DNA of 64,000 nt from Gemmatimonadota bacterium (GTDB taxonomy: Bacteria; Latescibacterota; UBA2968; GCA-2709665), in NCBI GenBank assembly GCA_028877215.1, contig JAPPFJ010000012.1, forward strand, positions 124,001 to 188,000. The letters run 5' to 3'. Shown piece by piece: positions 27,062 to 36,457 of this stretch. Numbering within the stretch: position 1 is the first letter of the stretch; the number at the start of each line of letters is the position of its first letter. The position numbers were made by a program, and so were the translations under genes. The notes beneath the pieces were generated by a model. That model saw only the letters and a list, made by a program, of their open reading frames with translations, did no database searches and had not been told where the DNA came from.

Positions 27062-28525
27062 CTACTCAGGAGTCTTCATGGTCAGAAACAGGTTGTGCGT
27101 TCCCCGCCGGACGAAAAAAGCGGCGTTTCGGCCCTTTTCGAGTTTGCGCATGGACGCCTTGAAATCGACCACCGTACGGACGTCCCGTTCGAAATTCCCC
27201 TGGCGGACCTTGAAAATGATGTCTCCCCGCTCAAAGCGGGCTCTCGCGGCGCGGCTTCCGGCGGCCACGTCGGTCACGAGAATGCCTTCCATTCCGACTT
27301 CCAGGCCCCATCTTTCCGCCATTTCAGGGGTGATGTTGCTCACGGTGAGGCCATGGAATTGGGACTGGCCGGCCGGCGTCCTGGCCGTGGCCATGTCGCC
27401 GATCCGCGAGGGTTTTTCCCCCAGCTTGACCTGAAGCGTGATTGTCCTGTCCTTCCGGTGTATTTTCACCGTAACGGACTCCTCGGGTCGCTTTCGCGTA
27501 ATCAGGCTCTGTACGTGGTTCGAACGATTGACCTCTTCGCCATCGATGGTCAGGATAATGTCTCCTTCCCTGAGCCCGGCGACGTCCGCGGGGGTGTCTG
27601 AATATACCTTGGAGATGAATACGCCTCGCGGGCGGTCCAGGCCGAACGCGTCGGCAAGACCTGCGTCGACGGACCTGAGGCCTATGCCGAGAAAACCACG
27701 GCGGACGCCGCCATGCGCGACGATATCATCCATTATTTTCTTGGCCAGGTTGATCGGAATGGCGAAACCGTACCCGACAAACTGTCCGGTAGCCGACGCG
27801 ATGGCCGTGTTGACGCCGATAACGTCTCCGTCGAGGTTGATCAGTGCGCCGCCCGAGTTGCCGGGATTGATGGCGGCGTCGGTCTGGATGAAGTCATTGA
27901 CTGCGAAACCGTCCCGATCGCGGATGACATCGAGGCTTCGGCCCAGGGCGCTGACGATGCCGGAGGTGACGGTCGACCGCAGGGCCAGCGGCGCGCCGAC
28001 CGCCATGACCCACTCACCGATCTGGACCTCGTCGGAGTTGCCGATAGGAGCGGCCTGGAGGCCTTCCGCATCGATTTTGATGACCGCCACGTCCGTGAGT
28101 GAATCGGTGCCCACCAGCCGGGCTTCGAACTCCTCATTATTGTTGAGGATCACGGTGATCTCGTCCGCTCGCCCCGCTACGTGGTGGTTGGTCAGAATAT
28201 ACCCGTCCGCGGTCACGATGATGCCGGAGCCGAGTCCCGGGCGTTCCTCCTGCCGTTCCCGGCCCCGCGGCATCCGAAAATAGGGATTGAAGAATTCAGG
28301 CATTCGCCGGGACCAGCCTCGGCCGGAAACGGTCTCTCTGGTGCTGATGGTGACGACAGTCGGCGTAACCCGCTCGGCAATGCTCGTAAAGGCCTTGTTG
28401 AGGTTCCGAAGCTGCTCGATGGCCTGGTCTTCGGATGCAAATGCCGGCGTGGTGAAAGCGCCGGCGGCGATGAGCAGACCGATGAGAAGCGTCAACTGCC
28501 GAAAGCGGATGGTTTTTTGCGACAT
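27062..28525 (-). CDS. Periplasmic serine protease, HtrA/Do family
   Basis: This 487-aa DegP-like protease has a signal peptide (about residues 1-30, ending TTPAFA-SE). The catalytic triad is His115 (TNHHVAG), Asp145 (LTDVAVIK) and Ser224 (PGNSGGAL). Two PDZ domains follow (from about 290, GFLGIGLRSVDAG..., and from about 390, HGLTVSNITPEMAERWGLEVGMEGILVTD). These enzymes degrade or chaperone misfolded envelope proteins. The linker after the signal peptide has a methionine/arginine-rich loop (PYFRMPRGRERQEERPG), typical of the family. It stands alone between R elements. Confidence 0.95.
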   Translation of the reverse strand: MSQKTIRFRQLTLLIGLLIAAGAFTTPAFASEDQAIEQLRNLNKAFTSIAERVTPTVVTISTRETVSGRGWSRRMPEFFNPYFRMPRGRERQEERPGLGSGIIVTADGYILTNHHVAGRADEITVILNNNEEFEARLVGTDSLTDVAVIKIDAEGLQAAPIGNSDEVQIGEWVMAVGAPLALRSTVTSGIVSALGRSLDVIRDRDGFAVNDFIQTDAAINPGNSGGALINLDGDVIGVNTAIASATGQFVGYGFAIPINLAKKIMDDIVAHGGVRRGFLGIGLRSVDAGLADAFGLDRPRGVFISKVYSDTPADVAGLREGDIILTIDGEEVNRSNHVQSLITRKRPEESVTVKIHRKDRTITLQVKLGEKPSRIGDMATARTPAGQSQFHGLTVSNITPEMAERWGLEVGMEGILVTDVAAGSRAARARFERGDIIFKVRQGNFERDVRTVVDFKASMRKLEKGRNAAFFVRRGTHNLFLTMKTPE

Positions 28526-28626
28526 CGGGAAGTGCCCCTTTCTGCTGTATTAGGGTCTACATGAAGATTCGAAGATGACACCCTGGTTTACGGGTGTTAG
28601 ACCCGGAAGGCGGGGCAAAGGTTCCG

Positions 28627-28855
28627 AAAAAACGGTAAGACGGAAGAGGGTAGACGGGAGAAAAAAGGCGGGTAGAGGTAAGAGGGTAGACGGTAGATGA
28701 TATCCTTGCCCGGTGTGTTTTTCCTTTCTGCCTCCGGCACGAGAAGAATCCTTAAAAGGCCGGAAATCTCTCCCGTCTCACGTCTTGCGTCTCACCAGGT
28801 GGTGGGGTGTGGTGTGGTCCTCTACCCTCTCCCGGCTCACGTCTCCCCGCCTTTT
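28627..28855 (+). repeat. R element, copy R7
   Basis: The right end CTCCCCGCCTTTT stops exactly where the TAG stop codon of the sigma-54 activator (minus strand, 28856-28858) begins. The core reads CCTTTCTGCC-TCC-GGCACG...AAAAGGCC, so left CCTTT pairs with right AAAGG where other copies have CCTTG with CAAGG. One GGTGGTGGGG module is present. Confidence 0.85.
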
Positions 28856-30403
28856 CTACAGCCCGTACTGCTGTATCTTCCTGTAAAGCGTGCGCTCGGG
28901 CAAGTCCAGCAGAACGGCCGCGCGTTTGCGGTGGCCGCCGGTGGCCCTGAGCGCCCGGGCAATGGTCTCGCGTTCCACTTCGCGGAGGGACTTGACGTCG
29001 TCGCCGGGAGGCGGCGCGGCGTCGGCTTCCGTGTATTCGACTTCCGCGACGCGGTCCGCAACAGGTGGGGCGCCCTGGGAATAGACGGGCAGGGAGGGCA
29101 GTCCGGCGGGGTTCTCCATCAGGTAGGCTTTGAGTTCCTTGATGTCTTTCGCGACCTCGAGGACGGCCCAGTACAGCAGGTCGCGTTGGGATTCCTCAGG
29201 CGTCTTTCCCACCTGGACGGGGAGGTTGGAAGCCGGACGTCCCGATACCTGCGACGGGTCCATGCCTTCAAGGTGTTGCGTGATTTCGGCCGGCCCGATC
29301 CTGCGGTTGACGGCAAGGACCATGAGCCGTTCGATCAGATTCCGGAGTTCGCGGATATTGCCCGGCCAGCGGTAGTTGAGCAGGACGTCCATCGCCCTCG
29401 CGTCCAGTTCGATGGGTGGTACGCCGTGTTCCTTCAGGTAAATCTGAATGAAGTGGTCCACCAGAATGGGTATGTCTTCCGGATGGCTCCGCAGCGGCGG
29501 CACCCGGAGCTCGACGACCTTGAGGCGGTGATAGAGGTCGCTTCGGAAGCGCCCCTGGCTGACGGCCTGCTCGAGGTCCTGGTTCGTTGCGGCGAGCACC
29601 CGCACGTCCACGGTGATCGGCTGCGTGCTTCCCAGGCGCGTGATCTCCCGGGTATCCAGCACGCGCAGCAGGCGGACCTGGGCCGCGAGGGTCATCTCGC
29701 CGATTTCATCCAGAAAGACGGTGCCGCCGTCCGCGGCCTCGAAGATGCCCTGCCTCCGGGTCCGCGCGTCCGTGAACGCGCCCTTTTCGTGGCCGAAGAG
29801 TTCGCTTTCCAGGAGGGTCTCGGGAATGGCCCCGCAGTTCACGGTAATGAGCCTTGCGTTGCCCCGGGCGCTGTACCGGTGCAGCGCCTGGACCACCATG
29901 TTCTTGCCGGAACCGCTCTCGCCGGTGATCAGTACGCTGACGGGCACCGGACCGACCTGACGGATGGTTTCCCTGATTCGCCGGATGGCTTCTGAATTGC
30001 CCAGCAGGTCCGTGTCCACGGCCGACGTGGATTGGTCGGTGACCAGCTGCAGCGCCTGTCTGACCTGCTCGACGTCCATCGGCAGGTCCAGGATGGCCCG
30101 CGGTTCCAGACCCTGAAGCAGCGTACGGTCCTGGCGTTTTTCCGGCGTCAGGAAAACCAGGAGGGAAACGTCGCTTGAACTCGCCGGCAGGGGGGAGTCC
30201 GGGTCCGATACCGCGCGCGCGAGGTTTGCCTCGTCCACGAGGATCAGGTCGACGCCTCCGCGCCTGAGCAGCTTCGGCACCGGTCCCACGCTATTGGTCA
30301 GAACGGTCTTCCATCCCTGTGCTTCCAGTTCCGAGCGCAGGGACTGGCCCATTTCCGGATCGGCGGTTACGATCAGTGCGTCTTTTCTGGATGTGTCGGC
30401 CAT
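28856..30403 (-). CDS. Sigma-54-dependent activator with degenerate receiver and variant GAFTGA loop
   Basis: This 515-aa NtrC-like protein has an N-terminal receiver fold with Asp57 in VDLILVDEAN, but the acidic pair and the conserved lysine (LDLPMD in place of LxKPF) are missing, so phosphorylation is doubtful. The AAA+ domain has Walker A GESGSGKN (161-168), Walker B FLDEIGEM (230-237) and arginine fingers in FRSDLYHRLKVVEL. The sigma-54-contacting loop reads GAFTDA (208-213), with Asp212 replacing the usual Gly. A linker of about 90 residues leads to a Fis-type HTH (ATGGHRKRAAVLLDLPERTLYRKIQQYGL). Its target genes are unknown. Confidence 0.92.
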   Translation of the reverse strand: MADTSRKDALIVTADPEMGQSLRSELEAQGWKTVLTNSVGPVPKLLRRGGVDLILVDEANLARAVSDPDSPLPASSSDVSLLVFLTPEKRQDRTLLQGLEPRAILDLPMDVEQVRQALQLVTDQSTSAVDTDLLGNSEAIRRIRETIRQVGPVPVSVLITGESGSGKNMVVQALHRYSARGNARLITVNCGAIPETLLESELFGHEKGAFTDARTRRQGIFEAADGGTVFLDEIGEMTLAAQVRLLRVLDTREITRLGSTQPITVDVRVLAATNQDLEQAVSQGRFRSDLYHRLKVVELRVPPLRSHPEDIPILVDHFIQIYLKEHGVPPIELDARAMDVLLNYRWPGNIRELRNLIERLMVLAVNRRIGPAEITQHLEGMDPSQVSGRPASNLPVQVGKTPEESQRDLLYWAVLEVAKDIKELKAYLMENPAGLPSLPVYSQGAPPVADRVAEVEYTEADAAPPPGDDVKSLREVERETIARALRATGGHRKRAAVLLDLPERTLYRKIQQYGL

Positions 30404-30711
30404 AGCGTTCAGTTGGGTAAATCAAGTTGGTCTTCCGAATGGTCCGGACTTCCATCCGTATCCGGAGCGAGGGCATCCCTGCCCTCGAACTTAACGCCAC
30501 CTGCCATTTTCCATTTCAAGCGCCAATTGCTCTCCTGCCATCCGAAACCACATCCGGATTGACGGCCCAAAGATCCCTCCCATTCTCTGTCGAGGGCAGG
30601 ATGCCCTCGCTCCTGGGAAAGGCATCGGGCCTAATGGGACCGAATGAGCACAATTATGATCGCTGGAACAGTCGCTTTGTTCCTGGCCGGCAGTGGTTTC
30701 GGACAAAGGGT
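30404..30711. repeat. Intergenic region with an inverted pair of GAGGGCAT palindromes
   Basis: GGAGCGAGGGCATCCC-TGCCCTCG (30463-30487) and its inverse (30591-30613) face each other across about 100 bp. Each half is itself palindromic. No gene is seen; the TPR gene ends at 30712 and the activator begins at 30403, both on the minus strand. Confidence 0.65.
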
Positions 30712-33700
30712 TTATCGCGTTGGCGCGGTCTCCCGGCTGCTGTCAAGCAGCGCCTTCAGCATTTCGATGCGTTTCCCGGCCTGCAGACCGAAGTCGCTGG
30801 CGGCGCCCTCCCGCCGCTGGACGTCCTTCAGTTCCCGGATCGCTTCATTATAGTTCCCCTGGGCTTCGTAACAGTTGGCGAGGCCGTCCTGTGCGCTCGC
30901 CAGCCATTGCGTGCTACCCTGAAACTGGTATTTGAGCTTGAGGTATTCCCGTTTCGCGCGTTCGAAGTCTCCCAGGCCGAAATGGCTCTCGGCGAGCCAG
31001 TACTGGATGGTCGACCAGTCGTCTTCCTCGGCGTTTTTCAGCAATGGGGTCAGCCAGGCGATTGCCCGCCCGAACTCCTTGTTGTCGGACAGCATGATTC
31101 CGATTTCTATGCGGACGTCCGTCGCAAGGGGGTTGCCGGGAAACTCCTGAACGAGCCGATTGGCGTAGGCGATCGCGGTATCGAACAGTTTCAGGCGTCT
31201 GTACACCTTCATCAGCCTGGACAGCACCTTGGGCGTTTCTTCGGGAGTCAGGCCGGCCTCAAGCACGTTCCGGTAGGCCCTGGACGCCCTCTCGTAATCG
31301 CCCGAATCATAAAGGATATCGGCCAACGCCAGGGCCGCGGCAGGCCAGTGGCGGCTGCCTGAACGGGTCTTGACAAAGGCGGCGAGCGCCTCCCGGTAGG
31401 CTTCCTTCGGACCTTCCCGTTTCAGCGTCCTGACGCGATAGTACGCAGCTTCGGCCGCGGCCTCCCCGCCGGGATGTTTCCTGACCACGTCCTCGAAAAT
31501 CTGGCGGGCTTTCTTGAAATTGCCGGCGTTCAGATAATATCTGCCCTCTTCGTTCCGGAACCGGGCGAGCCATTCACGGCTGTTCGGGTAGGTCTTCTTG
31601 AATCCGCCCGATGCCTTCTTCGCCTCCTGAACCCGTTTGAGGCGGTACAGGCTGAGGACTTCGCGCCCCGCAACCGACTCGTCCCGCGCGTCCGCCGGTA
31701 CCTGCGCGAGGGCCGCGAGCGCGCCCTGGTAGTCTTCGGTATCGAACAGGAGGGAGGCGAGGGTCTTGCCCGCTACGGCCTTGAGCGGGCTTTCGGGATA
31801 ATGTTCCGGGAACGCCTTGAAGGCCGACACGGCTTCGGACTTCCGCTCGAGTTCCGCCAGAAGCCGGGCCCTGGCGTATGCAAAGCTGTCGGCGTAAGCG
31901 GCGTTCGGAAAAGCGTCCAGCAGGGCCTTGCAGGTTTCGATGGCTTCCGCCGCCTGTCCGTTTTTCTCGTAGGACCGCGCGAGCCGGCCTAAAGCGGGCC
32001 CGTCCGGTCCGAGTAACAGCAGTTCAACGCCGACGTTGATGGCGCGCCGGTAGTCACCGGCTCTGAAATAACTCTCGGCCAGCAGGTCTCGCGCGGACTG
32101 CGCCAGTTCGGGCGGTGCGGGGCCCGCGAGAAGCTCGGTCAGGTCGTCCGCCGCGCTGCGCGGGAACCCCCGGTCCAGGAGGATACGGCCGAGCTGGTAC
32201 CTGGCGTGGCCCTCCAGATCGCTTTCCGGAAACTCGAAGAGGAAATCGCGCAGCGTTTCCTCGGCCGCCGCGTGGTCTTGCTTCAACGCCTGGCAGAGGC
32301 CGATGCCGTAGGCTGCCCGTTCCGCGGCCGGGCTCTCAGGATATGCCTTCCGGATGCCACGGTAGGTCGTCAGGGCGGTGTCGATCCATGCGGGCTCGAT
32401 CCCGCCCAGTGTTCGCATGGCGTCGGCCATGGCCAGCAGCGCCCGGTCGAGACGGTCGGAATTGGGGTAGTTCTCTTTGAATTCGCCATATACCGCCACT
32501 ATGCGCCGCGCCAGCGCCGAATCCGGGTCCGCCTCCCCGATTTCGGTTTCGATGCGCAGAAGGGCGGCGTCGTCCGCGTACTCGCTTTCGGGATGTCCCG
32601 CTTCAACCTCCCGGAGCGCAGCGAAACCCCTGTCGAGCCAGACGGATGCCACATCCGGCCGGCCCTGCAGCCCCGATTTCCGCGCCATTTTCAGGGCGCT
32701 CTCGCCAAGAAGCCAGGTCGCTTCGGCCGCGAACGCCTGCTGGGAATCCGTAGATAGCGCCGCGGCGAGTTTTTCGGCGGCCTCCGGATATTGCCTGCGG
32801 CCGTGAAGGAACCGGCCCAGTACGAACTGGGCGTACGGATCGGATGCGATTGCCGGGAGATTCGAAAGCAGCGCGGCGAGTTCGGCCGCCGGTATGCCGG
32901 TGGAATCGCGTCCGAATTCCCGCAGGTACCGGATGCGGTTCTGGGCTTCGGCGGCGCGCCTGTGGTATCTCTTCAGATAGGAATGGTATTCGCGAATGGC
33001 CGGGCCCGCCGATCCGGTGCGATCCAGGATACGGGCGATGCCGAACTGCGCCTCCCCGGCAACGGCGGCCTGGGCCGTTGCCGCCAGGTCGCGGTAGGTC
33101 GCCAGCGCGAGGTCGTGCCACCCCAGGTCCTGTTCGTACGTGCGCCCGATCCTCAGCCGGGCCGATGCCCTGGCGCCGGGGGCTTCCATCCGCTCAGCGT
33201 AGGCCCGGTAGGCTCTCAATGCCCTCCGCGGGGCCCCTGCGGCGCGCCAGACGTCGCCCATCTCCGCGTACGCCTGAATGCCGGCTTCCGATTCCGGATA
33301 GAGTTCACGGAGACGGCGGAACGCGTTCTGCGCCTCCCGGTATTGACCCAGATCGGCGTGGGCGCGCCCCAGACCCAGCCAGGCGCGGTCCAGGTGGGGG
33401 CCGGCGGCATGGACGTTGATGAACTCGGTGAATAGCGCGAGCGCCTCGGCCGCGCGTCCCAGTTCGCGCCAGGCGTTGGCAAGGCCCAGTACCGCCCGCT
33501 GGCGGCCCTCGCTTTGTGGAAGGCTGTTCCTTGCGAGCCCGTAAATCTCGGCGGCCCTGGACCAGTTTCCCATGCTTTCGAACCAGGCGGCCTGCGCCAG
33601 GTAGGACGCGCCCGCCGCGGAACTGCGCGGGTAGGCCCTGCGCAGCCTGCCGAAGACCGCCTCCGCCTTTTTTTCGTCCTTCATGCCCAGCGCGATTTTG

Positions 33701-34401
33701 CCTGTTTGCAGCAGGGCGTCCGGGGTCCATTTGGAATCGGCCCCCGGCGCCGTTATCGTCCTGAACCGGCTCAGCGCTTGTTCGGGGCGTCCGGCGTCCA
33801 GAAGAACGAGCCCCCAGTTGAAGTTGGCCTCCGCTGCGAGGTCGGATTGCGGGAAATTCACGGCCAGCGCGCCGAACGCCTTCCCGGCGGCGTCCGCATC
33901 GTTCGCTTTCCGAAAGTTCATTCCCGATTCGAGGAGGTTCCTGGCGGCGTGTTTCCCCGCCGGGAAACGGTCGTGCGCTTCCCGGAAGGCCGCTCCCGCC
34001 ATTGCGTATTCGGAAAGCCGTTCGAGCGCTACGGCCTTCCGCCGCATCACCGGGGCGGCTTCGAGGCGTCCGGGATAGCGCACGAGAAAGTCATCGTACG
34101 CTTCGACGGCTTGTCTGTACTGTTCGCCAAGAAAATGGGCCTCTCCCAGTTGATGGCGTGCCGACGGAAGCCGCGCGCTTGCGGGGTATCCGGCGATGAA
34201 GCGCCGGAACTCCTGCGCCGCATTGGCATAATCCCGGTTGTCGAAGAGCCGTTGCGCGAGTTCGAAACTCTCGCGCTCTCCTTCGGCGCCCTGTGCCGCA
34301 ACCGGCGCGGACCAGGCAAACAGAACGCAGAGACCGATGGCCGAGGCCCGAAGGAAACGCGGCAATGGCGCGGGTGCATTTAAAATGCGTGAAATATCCA
34401 T
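30712..34401 (-). CDS. Large secreted tetratricopeptide-repeat protein
   Basis: This 1229-aa protein has a signal peptide (basic and hydrophobic residues to about 36, cut after APVAAQ-GA) and then tandem TPR units over nearly the full length. The units follow the pattern ...AxxxFxxFLxxYPxSxxAxxAxYxLGxxxLxxGxY..., for example SFELAQRLFDNRDYANAAQEFRRFIAGYPAS at 45-75 and FQGSTQWLASAQDGLANCYEAQGNYNEAIRE near the C-terminus. The repeats resemble YbgF/BamD-type helices. It is probably periplasmic or on the inner leaflet of the outer membrane and acts as an assembly scaffold; the partner is unknown. It is upstream of the sigma-54 activator in the same direction, 308 nt away. Confidence 0.88.
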   Translation of the reverse strand: MDISRILNAPAPLPRFLRASAIGLCVLFAWSAPVAAQGAEGERESFELAQRLFDNRDYANAAQEFRRFIAGYPASARLPSARHQLGEAHFLGEQYRQAVEAYDDFLVRYPGRLEAAPVMRRKAVALERLSEYAMAGAAFREAHDRFPAGKHAARNLLESGMNFRKANDADAAGKAFGALAVNFPQSDLAAEANFNWGLVLLDAGRPEQALSRFRTITAPGADSKWTPDALLQTGKIALGMKDEKKAEAVFGRLRRAYPRSSAAGASYLAQAAWFESMGNWSRAAEIYGLARNSLPQSEGRQRAVLGLANAWRELGRAAEALALFTEFINVHAAGPHLDRAWLGLGRAHADLGQYREAQNAFRRLRELYPESEAGIQAYAEMGDVWRAAGAPRRALRAYRAYAERMEAPGARASARLRIGRTYEQDLGWHDLALATYRDLAATAQAAVAGEAQFGIARILDRTGSAGPAIREYHSYLKRYHRRAAEAQNRIRYLREFGRDSTGIPAAELAALLSNLPAIASDPYAQFVLGRFLHGRRQYPEAAEKLAAALSTDSQQAFAAEATWLLGESALKMARKSGLQGRPDVASVWLDRGFAALREVEAGHPESEYADDAALLRIETEIGEADPDSALARRIVAVYGEFKENYPNSDRLDRALLAMADAMRTLGGIEPAWIDTALTTYRGIRKAYPESPAAERAAYGIGLCQALKQDHAAAEETLRDFLFEFPESDLEGHARYQLGRILLDRGFPRSAADDLTELLAGPAPPELAQSARDLLAESYFRAGDYRRAINVGVELLLLGPDGPALGRLARSYEKNGQAAEAIETCKALLDAFPNAAYADSFAYARARLLAELERKSEAVSAFKAFPEHYPESPLKAVAGKTLASLLFDTEDYQGALAALAQVPADARDESVAGREVLSLYRLKRVQEAKKASGGFKKTYPNSREWLARFRNEEGRYYLNAGNFKKARQIFEDVVRKHPGGEAAAEAAYYRVRTLKREGPKEAYREALAAFVKTRSGSRHWPAAALALADILYDSGDYERASRAYRNVLEAGLTPEETPKVLSRLMKVYRRLKLFDTAIAYANRLVQEFPGNPLATDVRIEIGIMLSDNKEFGRAIAWLTPLLKNAEEDDWSTIQYWLAESHFGLGDFERAKREYLKLKYQFQGSTQWLASAQDGLANCYEAQGNYNEAIRELKDVQRREGAASDFGLQAGKRIEMLKALLDSSRETAPTR

Positions 34402-34450
34402 ATTTTATAGAGGTTATGGATGATTGCGGTGTCGCGTGTCAGACAATCTC

Positions 34451-34479
34451 AATTTATCGAATTTGCGGTGGGACGTCAA
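34451..34479 (-). promoter_or_regulatory. Candidate promoter of the TPR gene
   Basis: On the minus strand TTGACG (34479-34474) is followed after exactly 17 nt by TAAATT (34456-34451). This places transcription start near 34444, about 43 nt before the ATG. The region is clearly AT-richer than its surroundings. No good Shine-Dalgarno precedes the ATG. Confidence 0.6.
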
Positions 34480-34832
34480 CCCCTGACTTCGAATCCGCCG
34501 GCACGCGCACCGCATTCGGAACGTGCGTGGATCGGCTTCTATGCGTGAGGTTTTCCCGGCTGCCGTCACCTGCAAGATTGGCAGACCCATTGGCCCGGCG
34601 CGGCCGTTTGGCGTTTGAAAAGTCACCTGGGGGCGTTATCATGGGCGCGACCTACCCCCTGACCCCCTTCCTGAAGGAAGGGGGAACCGGGACTCCCCCG
34701 TGTCTTGTCGTAAAGAAAAAAACGGAGATGACGTTCTTCTCCAGTCTATGAGAGTTTATATGGAAAGGCGTCAAGATACTGCTTCGCCTTTCTCCCTCTT
34801 TCCTTTAAGAGGGCCGGGGAGAGAGGTCGACT

Positions 34833-34972
34833 AAAGGCGGGTAGAGGGTAGAGGGTAGACGGTAGATGAGATCATTGCCGGGTATGGTATTCCTCGTTGC
34901 CTCCGGCACGAGAAGAATTCTGACGAGGCAGGTAATCTCTCCCCTCTCCCGGCTTACGTCTACCCGTTCTTT
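34833..34972 (+). repeat. R element, copy R8a (first of a tandem trio)
   Basis: This is a short form without the GGTGGTG module. Left arm heptamers are GGGTAGA repeated four times; core CCTCGTTGCC-TCC-GGCACG...GACGAGGCAGG. It is preceded by a GGCCGGGGAGAGAGGTCGAC spacer that also separates R8a from R8b and R8b from R8c. The 34402-34832 stretch before it holds the TPR promoter and a CCCCCTTCC-TGAAGGAAGGGGG palindrome (about 34661-34684), with no gene. Confidence 0.85.
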
Positions 34973-34997
34973 GGGGGGCCGGGGAGAGAGGTCGACT

Positions 34998-35190
34998 AAA
35001 GGCGGGTAGAGGGTAGAGGGTAGACGGTAGATGAGATCATTGCCGGGTATGGTATTCCTCGTTGCCTCCGGCACGAGAAGAATCCTTTCAAGGCTGGAAA
35101 TCTCTCCCGTCTCACGTCTTGCGTCTCGCCAGGTGGTGGGCTGGGGTGTGGTTTTCTACCCTCTCCCGGCTTACGTCTACCCGTTCTTTG
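34998..35190 (+). repeat. R element, copy R8b
   Basis: The left arm and first half of the core are identical to R8a. The second half differs (TTTCAAGGCTGG) and a CAGGTGGTGGGC module is present. It ends CTACCCGTTCTTT like R8a. Confidence 0.85.
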
Positions 35191-35214
35191 GGGGGCCGGG
35201 GAGAGAGGTCGACT

Positions 35215-35346
35215 AAAGGCGGGTAGACGGTAGAGGGTAGACGGGAGAAGAAGCCCTTGCCCGGTGTTTTATTCCTTCTTGCCTCCGGCATGAGAAGAAA
35301 CCTCACAAGGCAGGCAATCTCTCCCGTCTAACGTCTCACGTCTCCC
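35215..35346 (+). repeat. R element, copy R8c
   Basis: Short form, core TTGCC-TCC-GGCATG...ACAAGGCAGG. The expected right-end CCCGCTTTT is replaced by a CTTGTGCCTTCGTGTCTCCG repeat (35355-35377), a separate family also found near 49000, 49480 and, inverted, at 61622-61650. Confidence 0.8.
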
Positions 35347-35404
35347 CTGGTCTTCTTGTGCCTTCGTGTCTCCGTGTGAGCCCGGTTTTCCCGTTTTATA
35401 GGAA

Positions 35405-36283
35405 TTGATTGATTTGCATCCCGAAGTCGAAATCGCGCCCGCAAAGCTGAACCTGGGCCTGAAGATCCTTCGCCGCCGGAAAGACGGCTACCACGATATC
35501 GTCTCCGTTCTTCAAACGGTGGACCTGTGCGACCGGCTGGTCTTTGCGCCTGCCGCGACCGGCGAGACGCTGGTCCGTTGTAATCATCCGGACGTGCCCT
35601 CCGGTCCTGAGAATCTCGTTTCTCGCGCCGTGGAGGTCCTCCGCCGCGAAACGGGCGACAACCGGGGTGTGCGCGTTGACCTGGACAAACGCATTCCAAC
35701 GGGCGCCGGTCTCGGCGGCGGGAGTTCCAACGCGGCCGCAACCCTGCGCGCGCTGGACCGGCTCTGGGGATTGCGCCTGGGTCCGGGACGATTGTCCGGT
35801 CTCGCCGCGGAACTCGGGTCCGACGTCCCGTTCTTCCTGACCGGCGGCACGGCGATCGCGACGGGGCGCGGCGAGCGGATCCGGCCGGTGGATTGGGTGG
35901 ACGAATTCTGGTACGTGCTGGTGTATCCGGGGTTCCCGGTATCCACGGCCCGGGCGTACCAAAACGTGAGAATTGGCTTGACAGAAGGGGGGGCGTATGG
36001 TACATTTCTGGACTTTGCGGAAAAATCCGGCCGGATCTGCGCGGGCCGATTGTTCGCCTGTCTGGGGAACGATTTTCTTCCGCTCGTGGAAGCCGCCGGC
36101 AGCGGCGTGGCGCCGATCCTTGAGGCGCTGGCCGCCTCGGGCGCGGTCGCCAGTTCGGTTTCGGGCAGCGGCTCCACGCTCTTCGGGGTTTTTCGCGAGG
36201 CCCGGGAGGCGTCGGTCGCGGTCCCTCGTGTGCAGGGCCGTGGGCGTCGTGTCTATCTGTGTCGCTACCGGCCACGTCGATAA
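35405..36283 (+). CDS. ispE: 4-diphosphocytidyl-2-C-methyl-D-erythritol kinase
   Basis: This 292-aa GHMP kinase of the MEP isoprenoid pathway phosphorylates CDP-ME at the 2-hydroxyl. The motifs are APAKLNLGLKILRRRKDGYHDI (11-32), the ATP loop PTGAGLGGGSSNAAATLRAL (about 99-118), LGSDVPFFLTGGTA and the C-terminal SVSGSGSTLFGVF. No ATG is available; the TTG at 35405 (weak AGGA upstream) or the TTG at 35414 must start translation. Together with the following tRNA-Gln, rplY and pth it makes a familiar conserved gene neighbourhood. Confidence 0.93.
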   Translation: MIDLHPEVEIAPAKLNLGLKILRRRKDGYHDIVSVLQTVDLCDRLVFAPAATGETLVRCNHPDVPSGPENLVSRAVEVLRRETGDNRGVRVDLDKRIPTGAGLGGGSSNAAATLRALDRLWGLRLGPGRLSGLAAELGSDVPFFLTGGTAIATGRGERIRPVDWVDEFWYVLVYPGFPVSTARAYQNVRIGLTEGGAYGTFLDFAEKSGRICAGRLFACLGNDFLPLVEAAGSGVAPILEALAASGAVASSVSGSGSTLFGVFREAREASVAVPRVQGRGRRVYLCRYRPRR

Positions 36284-36342
36284 GTTCGGCACAGGTAGCA
36301 CAAGCAGTCCATCGGGGCGGGACAACGGGTTCCGGTTATTGA

Positions 36343-36413
36343 TGCCGGGTCGTCTAAGGGTAAGACAGCGGCCTTTGGAGCCGTTTATCGGGGTTCGAAT
36401 CCCTGCCCGGCAG
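36343..36413 (+). tRNA. tRNA-Gln(TTG)
   Basis: A complete cloverleaf is visible. The acceptor stem is TGCCGGG/CCCGGCA, the D stem GTCT/AGAC, the anticodon stem GCGGC/GCCGT and the loop CTTTGGA, giving anticodon TTG (UUG, reads CAA). The T stem is CGGGG/CCCTG with TTCGAAT in the loop. The discriminator is G and CCA is not encoded. Length is 71 nt. It sits between ispE and rplY. Confidence 0.95.
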
Positions 36414-36457
36414 TATATTAATGATAAAATGGAACAGCTTTTGGGGAGGTTCTGTAA

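Noticed and set aside
34833-35346. Possible CRISPR array in the three regularly spaced repeats
   Set aside because: The units are 130-190 bp, imperfect and palindromic, spacers are identical instead of unique, and no cas gene is present.
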